A DNA stretch of 64,000 nucleotides, from the NCBI GenBank assembly GCA_037044905.1, contig JBAOKB010000181.1, positions 124,001 through 188,000 on the forward strand, given 5' to 3'. Position numbers and translations under genes: made by a program. Position 1 is the first letter of the stretch. Each line of letters starts with the position of its first letter. The notes under the pieces were generated by a model, which saw only the letters and a program-made list of their open reading frames with translations, had not been told where the DNA came from and searched no databases. Positions 20,691 to 31,427 of this stretch are shown here, one piece after another. Origin of the DNA: Hortaea werneckii (taxonomy: Eukaryota; Ascomycota; Dothideomycetes; Mycosphaerellales; Teratosphaeriaceae).

Positions 20691-23624
20691 ATGGCTACGC
20701 CGGCCACTGCGCGTCGCAGTGAGCCGCAGTCGAGCAGTATGTCCCCTACCCACACGAGCAGTGCGAACAAGAAACAGAGGTGTATTTGGGAGAAAGATCG
20801 CTCACAAGCCTGCCCTGCAGCTTTAGATCCTGACTTGGCCGACACCAACTCTCCGGGCCTGCCTACCCACCACCGATCCAGTCGTGCCTCGACCCCAAGA
20901 CCCTCCATCTCACCCCTCAGTACTGCCTCAAGAGCCAATCGCTCACCGATGGCCTCACGAGAAGCTACCATGGGCGACAGCGCACTTCGCAATACCGAGG
21001 CCAATGCCGCCACCGCCAACAATGGCAATTACCGGGCTGCACAAGAAGACGACAACAGCTCAAGCAGTCTTAGTGATCCAGAGGACGACTTCGATGATGA
21101 AGAGCAACTGAATGGTGCAGGGCAAGAGCAAAGAGCTGGCGAGTCGCTCGGGGCGCATAAATCCATGGACGTCGATTCAGAAGCAGAGACTGAACGACTC
21201 GACCAGACACCACAAAAGGCGCAAAAGCACATGGATGCCATTGGAAAGACTCCGAGCAAGCTCAGTCAAGCTGCAACAGCAGAGGATGAGCTTTCTGATC
21301 CTCCGTCACCTCTGCCCGCCGGCAACGGCGTCGGATCACACGCCAGCACGTCTGGCACTGCGCGAGACGTCGGCCAGCATTCCAAAGGCGCCGCTGAAAG
21401 CGTTGCGACAAGCGAAGGCGTTTTAGGCCAAAAGCGGAAGCGGTCAGACAGCGCCGACAGCTCTCTGACAAGTGCCGCGTCTGATCTGGGCGAGTCGCCG
21501 CGCAAAAGAAGCCCAGAAATGAGCGAGCATCAAGAAATGAAGACGGACGGCGTAGATGCGGATACCAATGGCGAGCAAGCGTATGCGCCAGAAGAGGCTG
21601 TCGAAGAGCCTACTCCCAGAGAAGAGGCCGATACACCTGCTCCACCCGCAGCAAAAGGACCAAAAGGTAGGAAGGGCAAACCGAGAGGCAGGAAGCCCAA
21701 AGATCGGACACAAGAGCAGATAGTAGAGCAGCAAGATGTTGCCGAATCGGAACAAGAGCCGAACGAAGAGACCGCAGCCAAGACAGAAGAGCAGAAGCAG
21801 CAAAGGGCTCACGCTCATTCGCTGTATGAAGATCTGGCGAAACAATTCACGTCGTTCCGCGAGAAACTCTACAACGAACGACTGACTGGCCTGACCGCCG
21901 AGCTCGAGCTCTTAAACAAGCCGGACTGCCAGCATCCCGAGTACCTGCGCCAGGTGGCATGCGTTGACGCGCGACGTGAGAAGCAGATTCGCGAAGCTAA
22001 CGCGTATTACTTCTACCGGATGCAATCGGTTCGACAGCGCACTTTGGGTGAGCGGAGTCAGCTGCACAGCCAGTACTTTCAGACGATCCGCGAACTTCGG
22101 GAGAATGTTCTCTATGAGCTTGGAGAGGATTGGTATAATATCCAGAAAGAGCGGAGACAGCAACACCAGGAGAACAATGACGCCTTCATCTACAAGTTTC
22201 CCGAGAAGCGGACGGATCAGGTCCGTCGGCAGGCAGAGTACAATCAGGAAGTATCTATACTTAGCGGTGTCGCAAAGTATGTTGGCTTCCCTGCCGCGCC
22301 CGAGGTTGGCGGCGCAAAGAACGAGAGCATGGAGGAAGACCTGCGAGCAATGAAGGTAAGTCAACCCCTCACGAAAGCATCACCGGGTGCATGCTTCATT
22401 CGATCTAACAATATGTCTTAGATTCCAAAGCGCATACCCCATCGTCAAATGTTCTATGGACATCAAATGCCACCCCTTGCTGCCCAGAACGAGCGCTTGA
22501 CCAAGGAACAAGAACGTCTAGCCCATGAGCAATTCATCGAGCAGAACGCTTGGGCTCAACCACAAAGGCTGACGCATCATCACGGGACTCCGAATCTTAC
22601 GCACACGGACAACTGGGCAGAGCAGCCTGCGGGCGGTGCCCATGCAGCCGCACGTAAACTTGGTCGCAGTCTGAATGCGCCAAATGCATCCGGACGGACG
22701 GCAAGCCCATTCGCTACCCCTCTCCCGCAGAATAGAAGCCAGCCATTGGATCAGTCGAGCTCGGCTGGTACCGTAGCAATGGGCAGTGATGGGCAGGAAG
22801 CGCCTTCGAGTGTTCTCGCGGCACCTCCGACCAGTGAGCGAATGTACACGTTTGCAGGCTCGCAAGGCTCTCCGCTTATGGTGAATAAGCAGCGACATCT
22901 TCCTCAGCAACAGCAGTCGCAGAATGGCGGCACAACGACAGAAGGCACAGGAGGATGGCGAAATTTCTCAAACATGTCCGGAGTCTCTGGGACAAGCACC
23001 ATTGATGCGCCGCCTGACTCGGCGGAGAAAGCGCGAGGCGAGTGGCGCGGAGATGGGGCCCGGGCTCCGGATCACCATTATCAGGCTTCGAACTTTCCTG
23101 AGCAGCAGCAACATGCTCGGTATCAGCATCCGCAGCAGTTTGACGACGAGAACGCCTCACTGCAGCAAAAACATCACGCGCACCAACAGCAGCAGAAGAG
23201 CCTTCCAGCCCTTCTAAGCGAAGCGAGCCCGCCCCCACAGTCTTATCCACGACCACATTCTCACCAGATCTTCGACACAAGTCAACTTCACGGACAACCC
23301 CACCACCACCATCACCATCACCATCCTCCTCCCCACCACCATAATCATCACCACCACCACCATCAGCTCAACGATCACGACCCATCAGCCTCCCCAGCAT
23401 TAGGCGGAAGGAGAAGTAGTAGTCGTGCCACGACACGTCCCACCGCTCCATCGTCAACGAACAATGCGGAGATATTCCCTGGAATGGCCTTCCGAAGGGA
23501 ACAGGAGGGTTCGTATGGCACTCCTGCGCCGCTGCAGCCGCAGTTCCAGCACCAGCATCAGCACCAGCTGAATACTGCTGCGACGCCCGCCGCAGCGGGG
23601 AAGGTTGGCGGTGAGTCTGGCTGA
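20691..23624 (+). CDS. Dep1/Sds3-like subunit of Rpd3L histone deacetylase complex
   Basis: Probable scaffold subunit of the large Rpd3/Sin3 histone deacetylase complex. Exons 20691-22355 and 22422-23624 join in phase 0 over a 66-bp intron (GTAAGT, TCTAACA branch, TAG), giving 955 residues from this ATG. The Sds3-like domain spans about residues 373-552: HSLYEDLAKQFTSFREKLYN, then ELELLNKPDCQHPEYLRQ, then a long coiled coil (CVDARREKQIREANAYYFYR) and KYVGFPAAPEV. Upstream is acidic and Ser-rich with a basic AT-hook-like patch (KGPKGRKGKPRGRKPKDR). Downstream of the intron the chain is Gln/His-rich, with uninterrupted His runs near 23300-23365. Another ATG in frame lies at 20334. Dep1 and Sds3 share this domain; the long tails suit fungal Dep1-type proteins, but I leave the symbol blank. 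Confidence 0.85.
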
Positions 23625-24414
23625 AAGACAGACTTTCCAAGATGGGGATAATGTGCAATGTTAAAGGGGATAGTAGAGGGAGCGGTGAATGCGTGCATGA
23701 CTAGGAGGACCATGTTGTAAGGAAGGATGGATATGAGGAGGTGAGGAGGAGAAAGACAGAAAGAGATGGCAATTTTGAAGTTTTGGGGGACACCTTGTGA
23801 TATACCCACTCCGACTCTAACCTGAAATCATTTGAATCATAAATCGCTGTGTCGTGCATCCGAGTGCGGTGTTTTACAGTTCGAACTCGATGTAGGAGTC
23901 CTCCGACTAGCATTACTGCTCTGCACCTCATTGATTAATCCCCGTTAGCTTTTTCGCTCTCGACGCTACTATATTGCACCTTCAAACAACACTGATTCCT
24001 CTATAGCAATAAGATGCGTTCGATCTTCGTGGTTCTTCTAACAAGTTTAGACTTTAGACGGTTGAGTGTTTTCTTGTGTTGTGTTGCGTTCATCTTGGGC
24101 TGCAGCTTTCACGCTGCTCCTGCGTCATCGACCCGGTGGCGTGGACCTCTGCGACCTCCAGGCTGGAGCGAAAACGGAGTTTGGGGGAATGATGGCCTGA
24201 TGAACCCCGCGCCCGTCCGAAAACAACATACAATTTCTAGAGCTTTCTTGAATTTTGTCATTCACCTTGCTAGAGTCTCATTCGAACCCACACTGTGCAG
24301 CCACTGGGGGATATCACGTTCCAGAATATTTCCCAAGGAGACAAGGGGCGAAAAGAGAGACTCCACCTTGATCTGCCTCCGCGACTGGCCTTGCGCACAG
24401 ACACTACTTACTTC
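23625..24414. other. intergenic region with dispersed repeat copy
   Basis: About 790 bp between two + strand genes. It contains copy A of a 175-177 bp dispersed repeat (23877-24053, listed separately). The frame of the next gene is open back to 24295 without an ATG. Otherwise nothing recognisable. Confidence 0.5.
23877..24053 (+). repeat. dispersed 177-bp repeat, copy A
   Basis: Aligns end to end with 48411-48585: both start CAGTT(C/G)GAACTCGAT, share CCGTTAGCTTTTT, GCTCTC, ACGCT, CACCTTCA, CTCT(A/G)TAGCAA in the same order, and finish (T/A)TTAGACT. Many differences are C/T or G/A. No coding capacity. The lengths of 177 and 175 bp suggest a small non-autonomous element. Confidence 0.7.
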
Positions 24415-25848
24415 ATGCCATCACTGACGATCAACCCGCCCCGACCTCCACCGCCGCCGACCGAGCGCAATACGAACTCGACCTCTCCGCCCCCATCAGA
24501 CAACACTTCCTTTACCTTCTCCGCACCGCCTCCTGGTAGTACCACCTTCTATCCCACCGTCGCCAACACTACCACCACTACCACCAACTCGGCATTATCC
24601 AACGACGCAGGTTCGCCAGTTGCCCCGGAGTATAGCCCCATTACCCCCAAAGTGCAGCCCATTCTTCCGGCCATATCGTCCTCACAGCAATACGATGGGC
24701 CCCTACAGCAGCCGCCTCCACCGTCGCCGCCTCCGTCGGGAATGAATCCCCATCACGCTCCTACCCCACCCCAGCCTCAGCCGCAACAACAGGAACGTCA
24801 ACATGATGCACCTTCCGTACAGCAGCAGCAACAGCGGCAACAGCAGTCCCAACCACAATCCAGCATAAATACATCCACGAACGCCGCAGAAGCAGCACCA
24901 GCACCAGCACCAGCATCCGCAATCCCACCAACATCCTTCACCCCCCAACCAGCGCCTCTACCGTTCTCAAGCGAGGACTCGACAGACGCCATCGCCTTAC
25001 GGGCCGCGATCTCAGCTCTCCAATTCCAGAAGAAAAAAGCGCAGGAGGACCTGAGGACGTTGGAGCACACGAAACAGCATGCGCTTAAGAATCCTTCCCA
25101 GTTTAAGGAGGCGCTTGTGGCTGGGAAGTTGAAGGAGGAGAGGAGGGAGTTTGGAGGCGTGCAGGGGATCTTGGAAGAGGATGATAGCGAGGAGGAGGAG
25201 GACGGTGTGAGTCAGACTCCTGCTCGTGATGGGGAGGACGATGCGATGGGAGGAGCTACAGTGGAAGGAGCGAGAAAAAGTTCGACGAGCGGCGAACCAA
25301 AAGCAGTGGCTGGCGGAAGAATTTCCTCAGACTCAAATCCGCCACCGCCAGCGCAACGAGTGCAGCAGTCCAATCACTCGCAATCTTCAACTACCAAATC
25401 CCCCGCAGCACAGCAACAACACTTCCCTCCCATCCCAGGAGCCCAGAACGTCGTCCGCACACCCTACATCAACTGGGAAAAATATCACATCCTCAGCGAA
25501 CCGCTCGATCGGCTCCACGAGCAACAACGGCGCTGGCCCGGCACGGGCGGGACTTCCCTTAGCGACCAGCAGCGAAGAAGAAGCGAAAGGGAGTATTCGG
25601 TTGCGGCACCGTATAGTCCCTTTTATGACCGGATTGATGAAGGGACTACAACGAACATGGCGGGGAATAGAGGGAGTGCGAGTGGTGGGGGTGGTGTTTC
25701 GCCGACGAGTCTCGGTACTGGTGCTGCGCCACCCGCAGCAGCAGGAGCAGCAGCAGCGGGTGGGAATGGGGTCGGCGGCGCGGGTGATCATCCTATGGAG
25801 ACTAGACGGGGGAGTAGTCATAGATACCCTCCTCCGCCGACGAAATGA
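24415..25848 (+). CDS. Pro/Gln-rich conserved fungal protein
   Basis: Function unknown; 477 residues from the first ATG (MPSLTINPPRPPPPP). The first 200 residues are low-complexity: polyproline, Thr runs, poly-Gln, and an Ala-Pro repeat. Two ordered segments stand out. One is a helix, about 185-225, ALRAAISALQFQKKKAQEDL followed by RTLEHTKQHALKNPSQFKEAL. The other, after another disordered linker, is NVVRTPYINWEKYHILSEPL followed by DRLHEQQRRWP. I believe this two-block arrangement occurs in fungal proteins of unknown role, from memory and without a search. The acidic run DDSEEEEDG near 300 and a Gly/Ala-rich C-terminus complete the chain. Likely nuclear by composition; that is inference. Confidence 0.7.
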   Translation: MPSLTINPPRPPPPPTERNTNSTSPPPSDNTSFTFSAPPPGSTTFYPTVANTTTTTTNSALSNDAGSPVAPEYSPITPKVQPILPAISSSQQYDGPLQQPPPPSPPPSGMNPHHAPTPPQPQPQQQERQHDAPSVQQQQQRQQQSQPQSSINTSTNAAEAAPAPAPASAIPPTSFTPQPAPLPFSSEDSTDAIALRAAISALQFQKKKAQEDLRTLEHTKQHALKNPSQFKEALVAGKLKEERREFGGVQGILEEDDSEEEEDGVSQTPARDGEDDAMGGATVEGARKSSTSGEPKAVAGGRISSDSNPPPPAQRVQQSNHSQSSTTKSPAAQQQHFPPIPGAQNVVRTPYINWEKYHILSEPLDRLHEQQRRWPGTGGTSLSDQQRRRSEREYSVAAPYSPFYDRIDEGTTTNMAGNRGSASGGGGVSPTSLGTGAAPPAAAGAAAAGGNGVGGAGDHPMETRRGSSHRYPPPPTK

Positions 25849-27081
25849 TGAGGAATGATTACTTTTGCTCAAACCTTCCCGCCTTTTGTCTTCCGATCCT
25901 GCATCTTGTTTCTTCGTATCCCCCGTTCTTGCCCTCTTGATAATTCGCGGTACGATCTCCTGCAGGAGGGCAGCGACGAGGCAGAAGCGATGGCTTGCAG
26001 GTTTGGGCTGCCTCCCAACGCCCCCACGGATGCCTCGTGCGCTTAGCGCACTTGGTGGCGGAGTCTCCGCAGCTCAGCTTTGGGGCGACGAGGGCGGCCT
26101 TCATGTCATTGAGTCTCCGGGTGCCGCTGTATGCGCCTCAGTGACCATTGCCTGAGAATGCGGTTCGAGAGACAAGCAAGTGGCTGTGGTTGATTGCGCA
26201 TGTAGGCGTCGCGTCACAGCGCGCGCGTGTCCAGATGACACTAATTTCGCCCCCGTTCCAACTATGGTACTGCTGACAATCGACTGATGAAACAGGCTGT
26301 ACATCTATCTCATTTTGGGGCCACGGCGTGAGCGCTGCGCGTAAGTTGCTTCTTCAGCATTACAGATACATGCCCGGCATAAAACATTGCCTCGAGTGCA
26401 ACCCCCCGCCGTGTCCCGATTCTGATGGGTCTTCGCGACAAAAAGGAACATTGAAATCATTTATTACGGCCATAGCTCCGCCGGGCTTGTCTGCACGCTT
26501 CGCGATACGCCCAGTTGCGACTTGGATTGGACAGGAGATAGGGGGCGTGCGAACCGTGAAGCATGACAAACGCCACCACTGCCAACCGGTTGGCTGGGCC
26601 TTCCCTCCCTCCTCCCTCGGGCCGGTTGGCGTTCTGTACGGCGCGATAGGCGGGTTCCTGCTCACCGGTCGGTCATGCAGGGGTGCCGCCCTCCTGGGTC
26701 TCGGGGCGTTGGCTGCAGCCTGCAGCCTGCAAGCGAGATGCGGCTCTGTTAGCGCGCGCGCGCGCGGAAAGTCATAAAGCTATGGTCTTTCCGACGTGAG
26801 TTGAGTCGTCTTGCTGGACTGCTGGTGCTATCAACGCGATCTTGCGCGTCCACTTTCTTGTGAGAAGTGCAAACTTTGATTTGAGGTCTAGCGACGTGGA
26901 TGCGGGTCCTCCTTCAATGAACGAAAACTTCCGTCCGGACTTCTGCTTGACAACAGGTCCTATCCGCTACACCTGAATTGCGCATACGTTATTGTACGAT
27001 CTAGTGACAAGGACAGACATTGAACCTGGTCTCCGCCGGGTCATTCTCGAATGAATAGGATCGACACTGAACGGTTGCAAA
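25849..27081. other. GC-rich intergenic region with alternating GC tract
   Basis: About 1.2 kb without a convincing gene; the frame 26328-26777 lacks motifs. Around 26752-26766 runs a pure alternating GC tract, a sequence type prone to Z-DNA, preceded by a TGCAGCC duplication near 26715. A shorter GCGCGCGCG run lies at about 26218-26228. Confidence 0.5.
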
Positions 27082-28500
27082 ATGACTTCCGGGATTCCGT
27101 GTACATACTGGAACGAACAAATAGCCGTAGTGGAGATGGCGGAGCACGATCCATACGAGTGCCCTCTCACATATGATGCCTATCCAGACCCATCGTATCG
27201 TACGACACCACCATATCCACTTGCACGATTCCCCGGACATGATGAGGGAGGCTTCTCAACTTACAACAACAACCAAATTGATGCTCTGCCGGCCTTTCCC
27301 GATGCCGCTTCCGACCAAGGTGGATATACGGACTTCTGGTGCACTCACTACTTACCTCAAGATCAATCTCATTCACCAGGTCGTAGCGTGTATTCCTCAT
27401 CACATCTCAGCAGCGACTGGAGTGACCCAGATAGCACACCATATTCTTCACCTGAGCCAGTCAACGCTTACACGCCTTACATTTCCAGAGAGTGTTCCCT
27501 CCCGGAAGGAATTGGGCCATATCAAGGCTTTCAAACAAAAGACGATCTCGGCTGTGTAGCTCTGCATGATGTGCAGCAATATGCGGATACCGAACAGGAG
27601 AAGATGACCTTCGATGACGATTTTCCGATCTATGGAGCCTGCGCCCACGATGGGTACCAGCCGGCGACCACCGCGGGTAGCAACAGCGCTTGCTATGTTC
27701 CATACTTGCCGTCTCAGTATGAATCCGAAGCCACCCGCCTGGGAAGTAATCCCAAGGCCAAAATCGCTCCGGCTCTCAGGAAGCGGCAGCGGCGATCTGG
27801 GCACACGACACATATACATCATTCAAGAGCTGAGAGTTTTGAGCGCCCCAGTCAGGGCAGAAAAGCCCTAGCACCCCGAGACAAAACCTCACTCTCATCC
27901 GGTGCAACGTTCGCTACTCGCAATGCAAGGTCTTTCCCGTGCCCTCTTGCGGTCTACGGCTGCACATCCACCTTTGGCAGTAAGAACGAATGGAAACGCC
28001 ACGTCAGCACCCAACACATACGGCTTAGCTTCTGGCGGTGCGATCAGTGTCCTACGGAAGACCGCCCGCCGAACGATTTCAACCGGAAAGATCTCTTTAT
28101 TCAGCACGTGCGCCGTATGCATCCGCTCATCCTCGATGAGCATACATCTGCAGCATCAGTCCCGAAGAAAGGTAGACGTGGGAGTGATGGAAGTGTGGTG
28201 AAAGACGCGGCAGTGGAGACAGCTTTGGTTGAGATAGCAAAGCGCTGTACCGTCAAGCTCCGCGATGCGCCTATGCAGAGTGCCTGCTTATTCTGCGATG
28301 CATCGTTTGAAGGTCCCAGCAGCTGGGAAGAACGGATGGAGCATGTCGGACGACATATGGAAGCCGTGAGGAAACTCGATCAAGCGCCTCCGCAGCCGGA
28401 TGTCTGGCGACATGACGATTTGACAGAGCGATGGCTTCGAGCAGAGGGGCTGGTCGTCAAAGGCAAAGGGGGTCGATTGGTACTTACGGATTTGAAGTGA
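27082..28500 (+). CDS. C2H2-type zinc-finger protein
   Basis: Probable DNA-binding regulator of 472 residues, no intron. The first 270 residues are Tyr/Pro/Ser-rich and look disordered (a likely activation region). A basic stretch (RKRQRRSGHTTHIHHSRAES) may be a nuclear localisation signal. Then come zinc-finger modules: CPLAVYGCTSTFGSKNEWKRHVSTQH (C-x6-C-x12-H-x4-H); WRCDQCPTEDRPPNDFNRKDLFIQHVRRMH; and CLFCDASFEGPSSWEERMEHVGRH. This degenerate three-finger array followed by the helical DLTERWLRAEGLVV tail is common in filamentous-fungal C2H2 proteins of unknown target. It lies tail-to-tail with eIF3d. Zinc-finger identity is firm; the regulatory role is inferred. Confidence 0.85.
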   Translation: MTSGIPCTYWNEQIAVVEMAEHDPYECPLTYDAYPDPSYRTTPPYPLARFPGHDEGGFSTYNNNQIDALPAFPDAASDQGGYTDFWCTHYLPQDQSHSPGRSVYSSSHLSSDWSDPDSTPYSSPEPVNAYTPYISRECSLPEGIGPYQGFQTKDDLGCVALHDVQQYADTEQEKMTFDDDFPIYGACAHDGYQPATTAGSNSACYVPYLPSQYESEATRLGSNPKAKIAPALRKRQRRSGHTTHIHHSRAESFERPSQGRKALAPRDKTSLSSGATFATRNARSFPCPLAVYGCTSTFGSKNEWKRHVSTQHIRLSFWRCDQCPTEDRPPNDFNRKDLFIQHVRRMHPLILDEHTSAASVPKKGRRGSDGSVVKDAAVETALVEIAKRCTVKLRDAPMQSACLFCDASFEGPSSWEERMEHVGRHMEAVRKLDQAPPQPDVWRHDDLTERWLRAEGLVVKGKGGRLVLTDLK

Positions 28501-29371
28501 CGAAACAACTAATGCACGACTATTGTCTTGTCATTGTACGGGCTGGCGCTATATTTGCACATTGACGGCGTAATGACTTTGAGATACCTCTGATAGCAAT
28601 GACGAACTTACGAGTAATACTTATTACAACTCACCCCATGACAGCCGAAAACAATCTCCTCTTATCATCTCCTCATCGAACACAGTTTTACGAACATCAT
28701 TTTCCAGAGCATCACATGTAAAACACCATCTACAGTCCTCCAATACGCCCCTAAACGTCTGCTGATCTGCGAAAGCCAACCCAGACGTCTGACGGACCCG
28801 CCTCAGCCGCGAGCTTGCAGTAGTTGGCAGCCCGCAGTCGGCATCAGGCATCCTGGGGGATCCTGCAGCCAGCTGCAGCTGCAGCTGCATTACAGCGCAG
28901 GGCGCTTATTGATCCTATTTTACGCCCCAAAGCGCGGAGAAGAGCGAGGCTTGCCCTAACATGTGAAAGGCGTTTGACTACGTGAATTTTCTAAGCTAGG
29001 CAGCGCAAGGGAACAGATGATCGAGGGCTGCATGGTGTTGCTTGCTTAGGAGGGTACCGTGGCAGTTCGAGCTCTGCCAAGCCACTATCACCTGAGTCGC
29101 AGGGGCAGAAGTCAGTTGCAAAACAATTTTATGGCTTGTATTTGGCCATGCATCGTTTGAAGGGGAAGGGCGCGGGATTTTGTTTCTTTTCTTTTTTCTT
29201 GGGGCGATTGATGGAGAGCTGGCAACAAAAAAGACATATCTTCATTGATCTATAAGACGTCCCTGTAACTAATTTTGCCTAGGCGGTGTCCATACCCGCC
29301 GCACGAATCATATCCTTGTTGGACAAGCGCCAACAGGGGCTACACCTCAGGAGCCTGACGTCAAAATGCGC
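28501..29371. other. intergenic region between convergent genes
   Basis: About 870 bp. It contains an 18-bp perfect palindrome made of AGCTGC units at 28870-28887 inside a longer CTGCAG-rich stretch. No gene is supported; a minus frame at 28624-28890 draws its Leu/Gln repeat from that palindrome. Confidence 0.45.
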
Positions 29372-31117
29372 TTACTCCTCGTCCTCCTGCACGCTTGGCA
29401 TCATCGAGTTGACGTCGTCGTCCTCCTCGAAAGTGTTGCCAGGGACCTGGTACAGTCTGATAGTCGGCTTGTTCGGGTCCTTGACCAGCACGAACTTGCC
29501 GTCGCCCTCGACCTTCTGGACCATGTCGACGAAAGCCTTGACAATCGCCCATCCGTTGCCGACGTTCAAGTTCATCTGGCTAGCGAACTCGCGCGGCTTG
29601 TAGCCCAGAACACCAACAATGACGTGCTCGGCTGTGCTCTTGGGGTTCTGACGAGAGACGAAGCCAAGCTTCATCAGGTCGGCCTTGGCGAGCATGGCTT
29701 GTGTGGTCCAGCGCGCGAGCTTGCAGGAGTTGTTCTTCATCTCAGTTGCAACAACGGCACCACGCTGGCTGGCCAGCTTCGTCCGCCAGTCAAGCGCACC
29801 GCCGGAGCCTTGCGCCTTGTTGTCGAATTCATTGAGGGCCTTGATGACGAGCATCTGGTCTTCGCCAGAGATGCTGTTCTTCACGACCGCATCGAGCTCA
29901 GTACGAACAATAAGGTGAACAGGCTCCTCGTCATCCGAGAGAGAAAGGTCAAAGCGACGGTACTTGTAGGTCTTGGATGCGGGTGGGTCTGTCTCTTCGT
30001 TCGGGTCGTAGAATGGATGTGGGTGCGACGCTTCGTACTTGTTGTTCTCATTCTCGAGGACAACTTGACTTGGGAAGACGTTGTTGATGTGGGTCGCTTC
30101 CTCTTTGAGAGCACCAGGGCTGTTGATCTGGTCCTTGTTGCCTTCACTCATCTCCAGAGGAGCATCAGCTGCGTTTTCGTTGACGGTGACCATGTCCAAA
30201 GAGGAGCCTTCGCGCTTGTCAATGTAGATCTTGCCGTCCTGTTTGACGATGACGATGTCCCAGCTGTAAATGGAGCGAGGCGCACACATAAGCATGGACA
30301 GAATGTTGTCTGTGGCAAAGATGGTGGCCTCATTTCGGTCCGCCAGATCCTGGATCACTGGGTCGGAAGAAGTAGAGACGTTGTAAGCAGCACGGTCGAG
30401 AACTTGCAGCTTGCGGATGGATGTCGTTGCGCCTGGCTGCTTGTCGTAGGCGCGGTCGTAGTAGTATAAGAAGCCACAGTCGTCGAGGTCCTCGCCCTCA
30501 CCAGCTTCCAAGTTGAGCTTCTGCAGACGGCTGAAGTCAACTTCCTCCAGCACCTTCCAGCTATCCTTAGGTTGGACCGAAGCCTCCCGGTTGCGCTGCG
30601 GCTTGTCGTAGTCTTTCCAGCCAAATCTCCTGCCACCACGTCCACCGCGACCACCGCGACTGTCGTACCCTTGCTGTCCGCCCCTCGTCTGGACACGCTG
30701 GAACGCCCCACGGCCTCCGCGCTGGCTCTGGGCGCCTCTTCCTCCTCGTCCGCGGAAGACGGCACTACCCCGTCCGCCGAAGCCACGCGCTTTGCTCGAT
30801 GTCTGACTACGGTCGACAAGGGAGAAAGTGCTCTCCTCGTTCTGTTGCTCCAGGTTGAAGACGGTCTGCAGGCCGCCTGGGCCGCCACCGTAGATCTGAT
30901 CGCGGTATCGCTGGTTGAACTGCTGTCGGCCGCCTCTTTCCCTGTCCTTGCCATCGGAAGTCCAGTCCGCCATGCGGCCTAGCTTATCGCCCTTTGAGAA
31001 GGGCGCGTAGGGAACGCCATTCAGGGTTGTCTCGGTGGTGGTGGGCGGGCCCCAGGTGTTCTCCTGCGGCAGAGAATCAATGACCTCGTTGAGGTCCTTC
31101 AGACTGATCGGCGCCAT
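29372..31117 (-). CDS. translation initiation factor eIF3 subunit d
   Basis: Subunit d of the eIF3 complex, which binds the 40S subunit and, in animals, can bind the mRNA cap for selective initiation. The intronless frame from ATG 31117 ([20 protein letters not shown]) gives 581 residues, the family length. Seen: the N-terminal signature NTWGPP and [15 protein letters not shown], a long Arg/Gly (RGG-type) region between about 110 and 165, [32 protein letters not shown], the central block ([28 protein letters not shown]), and the C-terminal [29 protein letters not shown], ending in an acidic tail (FEEDDDV, QEDEE). A further in-frame ATG at 31237 would add 40 basic/Ser residues; see findings. 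Confidence 0.97.
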   Translation of the reverse strand: MAPISLKDLNEVIDSLPQENTWGPPTTTETTLNGVPYAPFSKGDKLGRMADWTSDGKDRERGGRQQFNQRYRDQIYGGGPGGLQTVFNLEQQNEESTFSLVDRSQTSSKARGFGGRGSAVFRGRGGRGAQSQRGGRGAFQRVQTRGGQQGYDSRGGRGGRGGRRFGWKDYDKPQRNREASVQPKDSWKVLEEVDFSRLQKLNLEAGEGEDLDDCGFLYYYDRAYDKQPGATTSIRKLQVLDRAAYNVSTSSDPVIQDLADRNEATIFATDNILSMLMCAPRSIYSWDIVIVKQDGKIYIDKREGSSLDMVTVNENAADAPLEMSEGNKDQINSPGALKEEATHINNVFPSQVVLENENNKYEASHPHPFYDPNEETDPPASKTYKYRRFDLSLSDDEEPVHLIVRTELDAVVKNSISGEDQMLVIKALNEFDNKAQGSGGALDWRTKLASQRGAVVATEMKNNSCKLARWTTQAMLAKADLMKLGFVSRQNPKSTAEHVIVGVLGYKPREFASQMNLNVGNGWAIVKAFVDMVQKVEGDGKFVLVKDPNKPTIRLYQVPGNTFEEDDDVNSMMPSVQEDEE

Positions 31118-31427
31118 CTTGATCGGACTTACTGTCGCAGATTGGCGGCTAGCAAGTGATGAGGATGTGCTGAATGTTGACCATCTTCGACCTTCGATAA
31201 TTTGTCGCGGAATCTTGGCGTGCGGAAGGCGGGGCATCCCCGAATATCTGCCGGGCGCGCCGCCTTCAGATTCACATGCTGCTGTTCGCCTCAGCGACGG
31301 CGCGTCGTCCTAATATTGCACAAACCATGTGACGTTACACGCTCGTCGACTGGAGAACATGAGGCACTTTACGCATTTGGGTATCACAATATGGACTTAA
31401 CGCTCGAGAAGAGACTGTGGAGACGGC
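31118..31427. promoter_or_regulatory. short divergent promoter eIF3d / unknown gene
   Basis: About 310 bp between divergent ATGs (31117 minus, 31428 plus), so both promoters must overlap here. No TATA box is obvious, as usual for housekeeping genes. Confidence 0.45.

Noticed and set aside
24270..24300. TTCGAACCC resembling a tRNA B box
   Set aside because: No A box at the right distance and no cloverleaf can be drawn.
26752..26766. Alternating GC tract as a functional Z-DNA switch
   Set aside because: The tract is real, but the region is GC-rich overall and no gene start lies close enough to argue for a regulatory role.
28302..29163. The 15-mer TGCATCGTTTGAAGG found at about 28302 and 29149 as a repeat pair
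   Set aside because: One copy lies in the zinc-finger coding sequence and similarity does not extend beyond it; probably chance.
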